5,177 nucleotides of DNA from an uncultured Acetobacteraceae bacterium (GTDB lineage Bacteria; Pseudomonadota; Alphaproteobacteria; Acetobacterales; Acetobacteraceae). The position numbers and the translations under genes were made by a program. The stretch covers positions 1 through 5,177 of the forward strand of contig CALNAL010000256.1 of the NCBI GenBank assembly GCA_937874445.1. Reading direction: 5' to 3'. Numbering within the stretch: position 1 is the first letter of the stretch; every line of letters starts with the position of its first letter. The notes under the pieces are model-generated. The model did not search any database and had not been told where the DNA came from. It saw only the letters and a list, made by a program, of their open reading frames with translations. Below are positions 1 to 5,175 of the stretch, one piece after another.

Positions 1-291
1 GGGAAGCTGTGCCCCCTCGGCATGGCCCTGCCAAGCCCCCGCCCCCCGCAAGACCGTCACTCTTGTGACAATATTCCCACCATAATACATGCCGGCAGGC
101 GAGGAAAAAGGCACGCAGCGCCCAAAATCCCGCCTTCTCCGAGGAGGCCCGTGCGCCCGTGGCAGCCGCGGACCCAAACGGACAAAAGTCCTTTTGCTTC
201 TTTTTCTTCAGGAAAAGAAGACCTTGTCCTTCCCCTGATGCCTTGACCTTGCCCTTTCCCATCGGGCCCCGATCTGCTCTAGGGTTGCGGG
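1..291. other. Upstream non-coding region, no supported gene
   Basis: No reading frame here resembles a known protein. The plus-strand frame starting at 22 gives a low-complexity Pro/Arg-rich product with no recognisable motif. A minus-strand frame is open from about 90 to the window edge, with possible starts ATG at 90-88 and GTG at 60-58. It could be the first codons of a divergent gene, but the roughly 30 visible residues match nothing I know and there is no clear ribosome binding site. The region has a locally A/T-rich patch at 61-90, a GTCAC/GTGAC dyad, and an A/T-rich double inverted repeat near 183-220. It then becomes pyrimidine-rich up to the comF start. Confidence 0.5.
183..220. repeat. 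A/T-rich double inverted repeat ahead of comF
   Basis: Two adjacent perfect inverted repeats are visible. The first has arms CAAAAG (183-188) and CTTTTG (191-196) around two bases. The second has arms CTTCTTTT (197-204) and AAAAGAAG (213-220) around eight bases. The block stands out as A/T-rich in an otherwise very GC-rich sequence. Read on the plus strand, the first dyad is followed directly by a pyrimidine and T-rich tract, so it could act as a weak intrinsic terminator for transcription entering from the left. From memory, similar A/T-rich motifs recur between genes in Acetobacteraceae, so a dispersed repeat is an alternative. The function is inferred only. Confidence 0.5.
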
Positions 292-1071
292 ATGGTGCCC
301 GTCCGTCTCCTGCTCGCGCGGCTCGGCCGGGGTGCGCTCGACCTGCTGCTGCCGCCGCACTGTCTGACCTGCGACGCGCCGGTGACTGCGCCCGGACAGC
401 TCTGTGCCGCCTGTTTCGAGCGGATCAGCTTCATCGTCGCGCCCTGCTGCGCGCGCTGTGGCCTGCCCTTCTCCGACTTCGGCGGGGACTCGGTGAACGG
501 TCTCTGTCCGGCGTGTACCGCCGCCCCGCCGCCCTGGGAGCAGGCCTGCGCCGCCTTTCGCTACGACGATTACTCCCGCCGCCTGATATTGCCGCTGAAA
601 TATGCCGACCGCACCGACCTCGCGGATGCCCTCGCGCCGATGATGGCCCACGCCGGGGCTGCGCTGCTGGCCCGCGCCGACCTGCTGGTGCCGGTGCCGC
701 TGCATCGCCGCCGCCTGCTGGCGAGACGCTACAACCAGGCGGTCCTGCTGGCCCGCGCCCTGGCCCGTCCCACCGGCCTTCCCCTGCTGTCCGACGCGCT
801 GGTGCGCACCCGCGCCACCATGCCCCTGGCCTCCCTCGGAGCTTCGGCCCGCGCCGAGGCGCTGCGGGGCGCCTTTGCCGTGCGGCCCGGACGCGAGGCG
901 GCCCTGGCCGGCCGGCGGGTGCTGCTGATCGACGACATCCTCACCTCCGGGGCCACCTGCGGGGCCTGCGCCGAGGCGCTGCGCGGGGCCGGAGCCACCG
1001 GGGTGGACGTGCTGGTGGCCGCCCGGGTGCCCGATCCGAGGTTGCACGGACGCCTCTCCGCCGCCACATAG
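292..1071 (+). CDS. comF: ComF family protein, phosphoribosyltransferase fold
   Basis: The 259-residue product matches the ComF/GntX family: an N-terminal cysteine-rich zinc-binding part followed by a type I phosphoribosyltransferase domain. Cysteines lie at 24, 27, 38, 41, 52, 53, 56, 72 and 75 in CxxC-type pairs. The family signature around VPVPLHRRR (133-141) and RRYNQA (145-150) is present, as is the PRPP-binding loop VLLIDDILTSGAT (210-222) with the paired Asp214/Asp215. ComF proteins are linked to DNA uptake in naturally competent bacteria, but the reaction is not established and most alphaproteobacterial copies are untested. The start is fixed by an in-frame TAG at 280-282 and an AGGG at 281-284 seven bases before ATG 292. 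grxC follows after 24 bp, so the two are probably co-transcribed. Between residues 176 and 195 the usual Gln and Asn of the family pattern are replaced by Leu179 and Ala190. Confidence 0.9.
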   Translation: MVPVRLLLARLGRGALDLLLPPHCLTCDAPVTAPGQLCAACFERISFIVAPCCARCGLPFSDFGGDSVNGLCPACTAAPPPWEQACAAFRYDDYSRRLILPLKYADRTDLADALAPMMAHAGAALLARADLLVPVPLHRRRLLARRYNQAVLLARALARPTGLPLLSDALVRTRATMPLASLGASARAEALRGAFAVRPGREAALAGRRVLLIDDILTSGATCGACAEALRGAGATGVDVLVAARVPDPRLHGRLSAAT

Positions 1072-1095
1072 CGCACCCGAAGGAGACCGAAACCG

Positions 1096-1347
1096 ATGCC
1101 GAAGATCGAAATCTACACCCAGCCGGGTTGCCCCTACTGCCGCCGCGCCGTCGCGCTGCTGACCCGCAAGGGGGCCGTCTTCCAGGAGATCGACGCGCCG
1201 CACGGCACGCCCGAGCGCGAAGAGTCCATCCGCCGCTCCGGCCGCACCTCGGTGCCGCAGATCTTCATCGACGGGCGCGGCATCGGCGGCTGCGACGATC
1301 TCTACGCGCTGGAGGACATGGGCCGGCTCGACAAGCTGCTGGCCTGA
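1096..1347 (+). CDS. grxC: Glutaredoxin 3 (dithiol glutaredoxin)
   Basis: This 83-residue protein is a complete bacterial glutaredoxin of the GrxC class, close to the usual length of about 85. It has the dithiol active site CPYC at residues 12-15, the TSVPQIFID segment (51-59) with the cis-proline at 54 that shapes the glutathione site, and the GGCDDL motif (64-69) that binds the glutathione gamma-glutamyl end. Such enzymes act in the cytoplasm, reducing protein disulfides and glutathione mixed disulfides with electrons from glutathione. A GAAGGAG sequence at 1079-1085 lies ten bases before the ATG, slightly far but convincing. The gene sits 24 bp after comF and probably shares its transcript. 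An extra cysteine at 66 within GGCDDL is common in the family. Confidence 0.96.
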   Translation: MPKIEIYTQPGCPYCRRAVALLTRKGAVFQEIDAPHGTPEREESIRRSGRTSVPQIFIDGRGIGGCDDLYALEDMGRLDKLLA

Positions 1348-1376
1348 CCGCCGCCCCTGACCACTCTCCCCCGGGG

Positions 1377-1424
1377 CAAGCTATACCCTCCAGGACAAGC
1401 TATACCCTCCAGGACAAGCTATAC
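1377..1424. repeat. 19-bp tandem repeat, about 2.5 copies
   Basis: The unit caagctataccctccagga occurs exactly at 1377-1395 and 1396-1414, followed by the first ten bases of a third copy at 1415-1424. The two full copies are identical, which suggests recent duplication or an actively slipping tract. Each copy contains TATAC; in the third, partial copy the sequence runs on as TATACT, which resembles a -10 element. The repeat fills much of the non-coding gap between grxC and the DUF1178 gene. Confidence 0.95.
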
Positions 1425-1425
1425 T
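1420..1425 (+). promoter_or_regulatory. Possible -10 element for the DUF1178 gene
   Basis: TATACT lies where the third repeat copy breaks off and matches the sigma-70 -10 consensus at five of six positions. Initiation about seven bases downstream would begin the transcript at the base of the 1433-1450 hairpin. No good -35 hexamer is seen 16-18 bp upstream; that position holds repeat sequence. The call rests on the hexamer and the 152-bp gap alone, and read-through from grxC is an equally good explanation for expression. Confidence 0.25.
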
Positions 1426-1432
1426 GGGCTTG

Positions 1433-1450
1433 CATCCGCCCCGGCGGATG
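1433..1450 (+). terminator. Perfect GC-rich hairpin after the 19-bp repeat
   Basis: CATCCGCC (1433-1440) and GGCGGATG (1443-1450) form a perfect 8-bp inverted repeat with only two bases between the arms, so the RNA loop would take in the closing pairs. It is followed by a pyrimidine-rich stretch but not by a clean run of T. It could end the comF-grxC transcript, or be a structured 5' leader of the DUF1178 mRNA if that gene starts just upstream. The dyad itself is certain; the terminator role is a guess. Confidence 0.35.
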
Positions 1451-1499
1451 TCCCAGACTTTCTCTTGCATGACGACCCACCAGGCAAGACCGTGAAGGC

Positions 1500-2054
1500 A
1501 TGATCCACTACCAGTTGCATTGCGCCGCGGGGCACGACTTCGACGGCTGGTTCAAGGACATCGCCGCCTTCGACAAGCAGGCGAAGCGCGGCCTGCTGGA
1601 GTGTCCGGTCTGCGGCGGCACCAAGGTGGCCCGGGCCCTGATGGCGCCGGCGGTGCCGCGCAAGGCCCACGCCCTGCCCGCCGCCGTGCCGGCCCCCGCG
1701 CCCTTCCTGCACCCATCGGCCCCGGACGTCCCGATTTCGCCAGCATCGGTCCCGCAAGCATCGGCCTCGCAAGCTTCGGACGCCGCTGCGGGAACGGGGC
1801 CGGCCAGTCCGCCGGCGCTGACCGGGCACCTCCCCGACCACATGCGCGCCATGCTCCAGCGCCTGCGCGCCGAGGTGGAAAAGAACTGCGACTATGTCGG
1901 CGGGGAGTTCGCCGAGGAGGCCCGCCGGATGCAGCGCGGCGAGAGCAGCCATCGCGGCATCTACGGCGAGACCTCCCCCGACGAGGCCGAGGCGCTCTCC
2001 GAGGAGGGCATCGAGGTCTCGCGCATCCCCTGGCTGCCCAGAGCGGATAGCTGA
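1500..2054 (+). CDS. DUF1178 family protein, putative zinc ribbon
   Basis: The 184-residue product matches the DUF1178 family (Pfam PF06676), common in alpha- and betaproteobacteria and of unknown function. The N-terminal block opens with MIHYQLHC and contains Cys8, His12, the DFDGWF segment (13-18) and the CPVC pair (35-38), which look like a small zinc-binding knuckle. A Pro/Ala/Ser-rich linker of low complexity covers about residues 52-107. The conserved C-terminal block has ENCDYVGGEFAEEARRM (128-144 except the first residues), the RGIYGE segment (152-157) and EEGIEVSRIPWLPR (168-181). The ATG at 1500 is chosen because family members begin at this point; the only ribosome binding candidate is AAGG at 1495-1498, very close to the ATG. 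The final Ser codon and the stop lie in the first copy of a 16-bp repeat. It runs convergently toward ubiG. Confidence 0.92.
   Translation: MIHYQLHCAAGHDFDGWFKDIAAFDKQAKRGLLECPVCGGTKVARALMAPAVPRKAHALPAAVPAPAPFLHPSAPDVPISPASVPQASASQASDAAAGTGPASPPALTGHLPDHMRAMLQRLRAEVEKNCDYVGGEFAEEARRMQRGESSHRGIYGETSPDEAEALSEEGIEVSRIPWLPRADS
1739..1783 (+). repeat. 15-bp imperfect tandem repeat in the DUF1178 linker
   Basis: Three degenerate units (gccagcatcggtccc, gcaagcatcggcctc, gcaagcttcggacgc) lie head to tail. Because the period is a multiple of three, the frame is kept and the protein gains a pentapeptide pattern: PASVP, QASAS, QASDA from residue 81. It falls in the variable Pro/Ala/Ser linker between the two conserved blocks of the protein, where length change should be tolerated. 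Confidence 0.8.
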
Positions 2055-2096
2055 GGGCGCCGACAGCTGAGAGCGCTGAGAGCTGAGGGCGCGGCT
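2049..2096. repeat. 16-bp tandem repeat across the DUF1178 stop codon
   Basis: Three units of 16 bp lie head to tail: agctgagggcgccgac (2049-2064), agctgagagcgctgag (2065-2080) and agctgagggcgcggct (2081-2096). All begin AGCTGAG. The first unit supplies the last codon (AGC) and stop (TGA) of the DUF1178 gene. The block occupies most of the 55-bp space before the ubiG stop codon at 2110-2112. It contains GCGC and CAGCT/AGCTG pairs that could fold, but no U-tract, so I do not call it a terminator. Confidence 0.85.
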
Positions 2097-2109
2097 GGCT
2101 TGGGAACGG

Positions 2110-2814
2110 CTACGGCCGCTCCGCCGCCAGCAGGTAGTTGATCCCGAGGTCGTGGCTGATCCGCCAGCGCCCGCGCAGGGGGTCGAAGCTCATCCCCGCG
2201 GTATCGGTCACGCGCAATCCTGCCGCGCGCGCCAGGCGGGCCAGCTCGTCGGGGGGAAGAAACTTGTTCCAGTCGTGGGTGCCCACCGGCAGCAGGCGCA
2301 GCGCGTATTCCGCCCCGGCGATCGCCATCAGCCAGCTGCGCTTCGTGCGGTTGAGGGTGGAGAGGAACAGCCGCCCCCCCGGCTCCAGCAGCCCCGCCAG
2401 CTCGTCCACGAAGGCGGCCGGGTCGGGCACGTGCTCGATCACCTCCAGCGCGGTGATGGCGCGGAAATGCGCCCCCTCGGCCAGCAGCTCCCCGGTGGTG
2501 GCGGCCCGGTAGGACAGCGGGAATCCGCGCCCCTCGGCATGCTTGCGCGCCACCGCCAGGGCCTCCTCGGCCGCGTCGATGCCCAGCACCTCGTGCCCGC
2601 GCCGGGCCAGCTCCTCGGCCGCCAGCCCCGCGCCGCAGCCCACGTCGAGCACCCGCGTGCCCCGCTCCAGGCGCGAATCGATCCACCCGATGCGCACCGG
2701 GTTCATCCGGTGCAGCGGCCGCATCGGGCCGTTCGGGTCCCACCATTGCCCGGCCAGGGCATCGAACCGCGCGATTTCCTCGGGAGAGACCCCCGCCCGC
2801 GTTGCAGCTTCCAT
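2110..2814 (-). CDS. ubiG: Ubiquinone biosynthesis O-methyltransferase UbiG
   Basis: The 234-residue product is a class I SAM-dependent methyltransferase of the UbiG family, of typical length. It carries out both O-methylations of the ubiquinone ring, on the polyprenyl-hydroxyphenol intermediate and on demethylubiquinol, at the inner face of the cytoplasmic membrane. The N-terminus shows the UbiG-specific pattern FDALAGQWWDPNG (17-29) followed by PLHRMNPVR (33-41). The SAM-binding core has VLDVGCGAG (55-63), GID (78-80) whose acidic residue contacts the ribose, ALEVIEHV (122-129), and LEPGGRLFLSTLNR (143-156). HDWNKF (180-185) is also typical. On the minus strand GAGGAG (plus-strand 2823-2828) lies eight bases before the ATG and supports this start. 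The gene is transcribed alone, convergent with DUF1178 and divergent from lysC. No residues appear missing. Confidence 0.96.
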   Translation of the reverse strand: MEAATRAGVSPEEIARFDALAGQWWDPNGPMRPLHRMNPVRIGWIDSRLERGTRVLDVGCGAGLAAEELARRGHEVLGIDAAEEALAVARKHAEGRGFPLSYRAATTGELLAEGAHFRAITALEVIEHVPDPAAFVDELAGLLEPGGRLFLSTLNRTKRSWLMAIAGAEYALRLLPVGTHDWNKFLPPDELARLARAAGLRVTDTAGMSFDPLRGRWRISHDLGINYLLAAERP

Positions 2815-2836
2815 GTTGCTCGCTCCTCGCTCGCCC

Positions 2837-2867
2837 TTTATGTGTCGCGCTCCCGGCCGTCGTGCAA
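2837..2867 (-). promoter_or_regulatory. Possible ubiG promoter
   Basis: On the minus strand TTGCAC (plus-strand 2862-2867) is followed after 19 bp by CATAAA (plus-strand 2837-2842), a weak sigma-70-like pair. Initiation about seven bases further would leave a short leader holding the GAGGAG ribosome binding site. The spacing is long and neither hexamer is close to consensus, so this is only the best candidate in the spacer. Confidence 0.25.
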
Positions 2868-2909
2868 CAGGGCCGGTCCCCCAGACCAGTCTAGGGTCAG
2901 TCAGTCAGG
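2852..2909. promoter_or_regulatory. Dyads and GTCA repeat in the ubiG-lysC spacer
   Basis: Two inverted repeats and a short tandem repeat sit between the divergent genes. CCGGCC (2853-2858) and GGCCGG (2871-2876) are separated by 12 bases. CCCAGAC (2880-2886) faces GTCTAGGG (2889-2896) with one unpaired A, giving a tight dyad with two central bases. GTCA is then repeated three times at 2896-2907, ending ten bases short of the lysC ATG region. These could be operator or leader elements for lysC, but short GC-rich dyads also occur by chance in such DNA. Confidence 0.3.
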
Positions 2910-2918
2910 CGCGGGAAC

Positions 2919-4154
2919 ATGGCTCGTATCGTGATGAAGTTCGGCGGCACCTCCGTCGCCGATCTCGACCGCATCCGCAACGTCGCAGCGCGGATCAAGC
3001 GCGAGGTGGAAGCCGGCAACGAGGTCGCCGTGGTGGTTTCCGCCATGGCGGGCGCGACCAACCAGCTCGTCGCCTGGTGCGCCCAGCTCTCGACCCTGCA
3101 CGACGCGCGGGAGTACGATTCGGTGGTCTCCACCGGCGAGCAGGTCACTTCCGGGCTGATGGCGATCGCCCTGCAGACCCTGGGCGTGAAGGCCCGCTCC
3201 TGGCAGGGCTGGCAGATCCCGCTGGAAACCGACCTGGCCCACGGCAAGGCCCGCATCGAGCACATCGCCGGCGAGAGGCTCCTCGCCTCGATGCGGTCGG
3301 GCGAGGTGAGCGTGGTGGCGGGCTTCCAGGGTATCGGCCCCGACGGGCGCATCACCACCCTCGGACGGGGCGGCTCGGATACCTCCGCGGTGGCGCTGGC
3401 GGCGGCCCTGAAGGCCGATCGCTGCGACATCTACACCGACGTGGACGGCGTCTACACCACCGACCCGCGCATCGTGCCCCGCGCCCGCAAGCTGCCGCGC
3501 ATCGCCTACGAGGAAATGTTGGAACTGGCCTCGGTCGGTGCGAAAGTGCTGCAGACCCGCAGCGTGGAACTCGCCATGAAGCAGCGGGTCCGCGTGCAGG
3601 TGCTCTCGAGTTTCGACGACGGGACATCGCTGGGAGGCGATCTGCCCGGAACCCTGGTCGTGGACGAGGACGAGATCGTGGAAAAAGAAATTGTTTCCGG
3701 CATCGCCTATTCGCGCGACGAGGCCAAGCTGACGGTGCGCGGCGTGCCCGACCAGCCGGGCATCGCGGCGGCCATCTTCGGCCCCCTCTCGGCGGCCTCC
3801 ATCAACGTGGACATGATCGTCCAGGACGTCTCCGCCGACGGCACCACCGACCTCACCTTCACGCTGAGCCGCTCCGACCTGCCGCGCGCCATGAAGGTGC
3901 TGGAGGAGAACAAGGCCAAGGTCGGCTTTGCCACCCTCGCCGCCGACAAGGCCGTGGCCAAGATCAGCGTGGTCGGCGTGGGCATGCGCTCGCATGCCGG
4001 CGTCGCCAGCACGATGTTCCAGACGCTCGCCACCAAGGGCATCAACGTGCAGGTGATCTCCACCTCCGAGATCAAGGTCTCCGTGCTGATCGCCGAGGAA
4101 TACACCGAGCTTGCCGTGCGGGCCCTGCACACGGCGTACGGTCTGGATGCCTGA
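2919..4154 (+). CDS. lysC: Aspartate kinase (aspartokinase), monofunctional
   Basis: The 411-residue product is a full-length monofunctional aspartate kinase. It phosphorylates aspartate with ATP to give 4-phospho-aspartate, the first step toward lysine (and diaminopimelate for the cell wall), threonine, methionine and isoleucine. The catalytic domain has KFGGTSV (7-13), STGEQVTSGL (71-80), the nucleotide-binding GRGGSDTSAVALA (149-161) and YTDVDGVYTTDPR (172-184). Two ACT regulatory regions follow, at about 268-340, with DQPGIAAAIFGPL (278-290) and INVDMIVQ (295-302), and about 349-405, with GMRSHAGVAS (355-364) and GINVQVIS (374-381). Such regions bind lysine and/or threonine, so feedback inhibition is expected; which effector applies cannot be read here. 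The ATG at 2919 gives the normal N-terminus, though its binding site (GGGA, 2913-2916) is weak. The 3' end overlaps the next gene by 8 nt. Confidence 0.97.
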   Translation: MARIVMKFGGTSVADLDRIRNVAARIKREVEAGNEVAVVVSAMAGATNQLVAWCAQLSTLHDAREYDSVVSTGEQVTSGLMAIALQTLGVKARSWQGWQIPLETDLAHGKARIEHIAGERLLASMRSGEVSVVAGFQGIGPDGRITTLGRGGSDTSAVALAAALKADRCDIYTDVDGVYTTDPRIVPRARKLPRIAYEEMLELASVGAKVLQTRSVELAMKQRVRVQVLSSFDDGTSLGGDLPGTLVVDEDEIVEKEIVSGIAYSRDEAKLTVRGVPDQPGIAAAIFGPLSAASINVDMIVQDVSADGTTDLTFTLSRSDLPRAMKVLEENKAKVGFATLAADKAVAKISVVGVGMRSHAGVASTMFQTLATKGINVQVISTSEIKVSVLIAEEYTELAVRALHTAYGLDA

Positions 4155-5175
4155 CGTGATGGCGCCGCGCGCCGCGCTGGATGGCCTGTGGGCGCGCGGA
4201 CGCGCGTTCCTGGGCACCGATGTCGCCCTGATCTCGGGGGCGATGTCCTGGGTCAGCGAGCACACCCTGACCGCGGCGATCTCCAACGCCGGCGGGTTCG
4301 GCGTGCTCGCCTGCGGCTCGATGGAGCCCGACATGCTGGCGCGCGAGATCGCCGCCACCCAGGCCCTGACCTCCCGGCCTTTCGGCGTCAACCTCATCAC
4401 CATGCACCCCCGGCTCGATGCGCTGATCCGCGTCTGCCTGGAGGCCAAGGTGGGGCATGTCGTGCTGGCCGGGGGCATCCCCTCCAGCGGCGCGGTGCGC
4501 GCGGTGAAGGACGGCGGGGCGAAACTCGTCTGCTTCGCCCCCGCGCTGGTGCTGGCCAAGCGGCTGGTGCGCCTGGGCACCGACGCGCTGGTGATCGAGG
4601 GCAGCGAGGCGGGCGGGCACATCGGCCCGGTCTCGCTGACCGTGCTGGCCCAGGAGATCCTGCCCAACATTCGCGAGGTGCCGGTGTTCGTGGCCGGCGG
4701 ACTCGGACGCGGCGAGGCGATCCTGGCCTATCTCGAAATGGGCGCGGCCGGGGCCCAGCTCGGCACCCGCTTCGCCGCGGCCAGCGAGAGCATCGCCCAT
4801 CCCAATTTCAAGCACGCCTTCCTGCGCGCCGCCGCCCGCGACGCCCTGCCCTCGGTGCAGGTCGATCCGCGCTTCCCGGTCATCCCGGTGCGCAGCCTGA
4901 GCAACGCCGGCACGAAGCACTTCCAGGAATTCCAGGTCGAGACCATCCGCCGCTTCAACTCCGGGGTCGTCTCGCGCGAGGAGGCCCAGCTCGAGATCGA
5001 GCACTTCTGGGCCGGTGCGCTGCGCCGCGCGGTGATCGATGGCGATGTGGAAAACGGCTCGGTGATGGCCGGGCAGTCGGTGGGCATGGTGACGAAGGAA
5101 CAGCCGGTCGCCGAGATCATCGCCGAGCTGGTCGCGCAGGCGGTGGCAGCGCTGGCGGCCCGCCAGGCGGCCTGA
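4147..5175 (+). CDS. Nitronate monooxygenase / YrpB-type flavin oxidoreductase
   Basis: From ATG 4147 the product is 342 residues and belongs to the 2-nitropropane dioxygenase family of TIM-barrel FMN proteins (COG2070), which includes nitronate monooxygenases and the enoyl-ACP reductase FabK. Visible motifs are the N-terminal GAMSWVSEHTLTAAISNAGG (31-50), PFGVNL (78-83), EGSEAGGHIG (151-160) with His158 at the usual catalytic position, the phosphate-binding FVAGGLG (181-187), GAQLGTRF (202-209), and a C-terminal MAGQSVGMV (307-315). The real substrate cannot be told from these motifs: alkyl nitronate oxidation, NAD(P)H-dependent quinone or enoyl reduction are all possible. The start overlaps the lysC stop (ATGCCTGA), with no evident ribosome binding site, pointing to translational coupling. 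ATG 4159, giving 338 residues, is an alternative start. An in-frame ATG at 4111 lies well inside lysC and would add 12 residues unlike the family. Confidence 0.88.
   Translation: MPDVMAPRAALDGLWARGRAFLGTDVALISGAMSWVSEHTLTAAISNAGGFGVLACGSMEPDMLAREIAATQALTSRPFGVNLITMHPRLDALIRVCLEAKVGHVVLAGGIPSSGAVRAVKDGGAKLVCFAPALVLAKRLVRLGTDALVIEGSEAGGHIGPVSLTVLAQEILPNIREVPVFVAGGLGRGEAILAYLEMGAAGAQLGTRFAAASESIAHPNFKHAFLRAAARDALPSVQVDPRFPVIPVRSLSNAGTKHFQEFQVETIRRFNSGVVSREEAQLEIEHFWAGALRRAVIDGDVENGSVMAGQSVGMVTKEQPVAEIIAELVAQAVAALAARQAA

Noticed and set aside
22..246. 74-codon plus-strand frame in the upstream region
   Set aside because: No ribosome binding site, no motif, low-complexity Pro/Arg composition, and it runs through the A/T-rich double dyad.
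243..276. TTGACC as a -35 element for comF
   Set aside because: The hexamer is close to consensus, but no -10-like hexamer is found 15-19 bp downstream; the area is GC- and C-rich.
208..1203. 331-codon open frame on the minus strand over comF and grxC
   Set aside because: Product is a Gly/Gln/Arg-rich string with no family features, antisense to two well supported genes.
1377..1450. CRISPR array or attachment site
   Set aside because: Repeats are directly adjacent with no spacers, units are only 19 bp, and there is no integrase or cas gene nearby.
159..1472. 437-codon plus-strand frame overlapping comF and grxC
   Set aside because: Arg/Ala/Pro-rich translation typical of an out-of-frame reading of GC-rich genes; comF and grxC in their own frames have full motifs.
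3576..4154. Internal start for a separate regulatory subunit of aspartate kinase, as in Corynebacterium
   Set aside because: Met220 is in frame ahead of the ACT regions, but I see no ribosome binding site before it strong enough to support the claim.
2901..4670. Long open frame on the minus strand across lysC and the flavoprotein gene
   Set aside because: It lies opposite two clearly recognisable genes, gives a His/Gly/Arg-rich low-complexity product with no known motif, and is the normal shadow of strong third-position GC bias.
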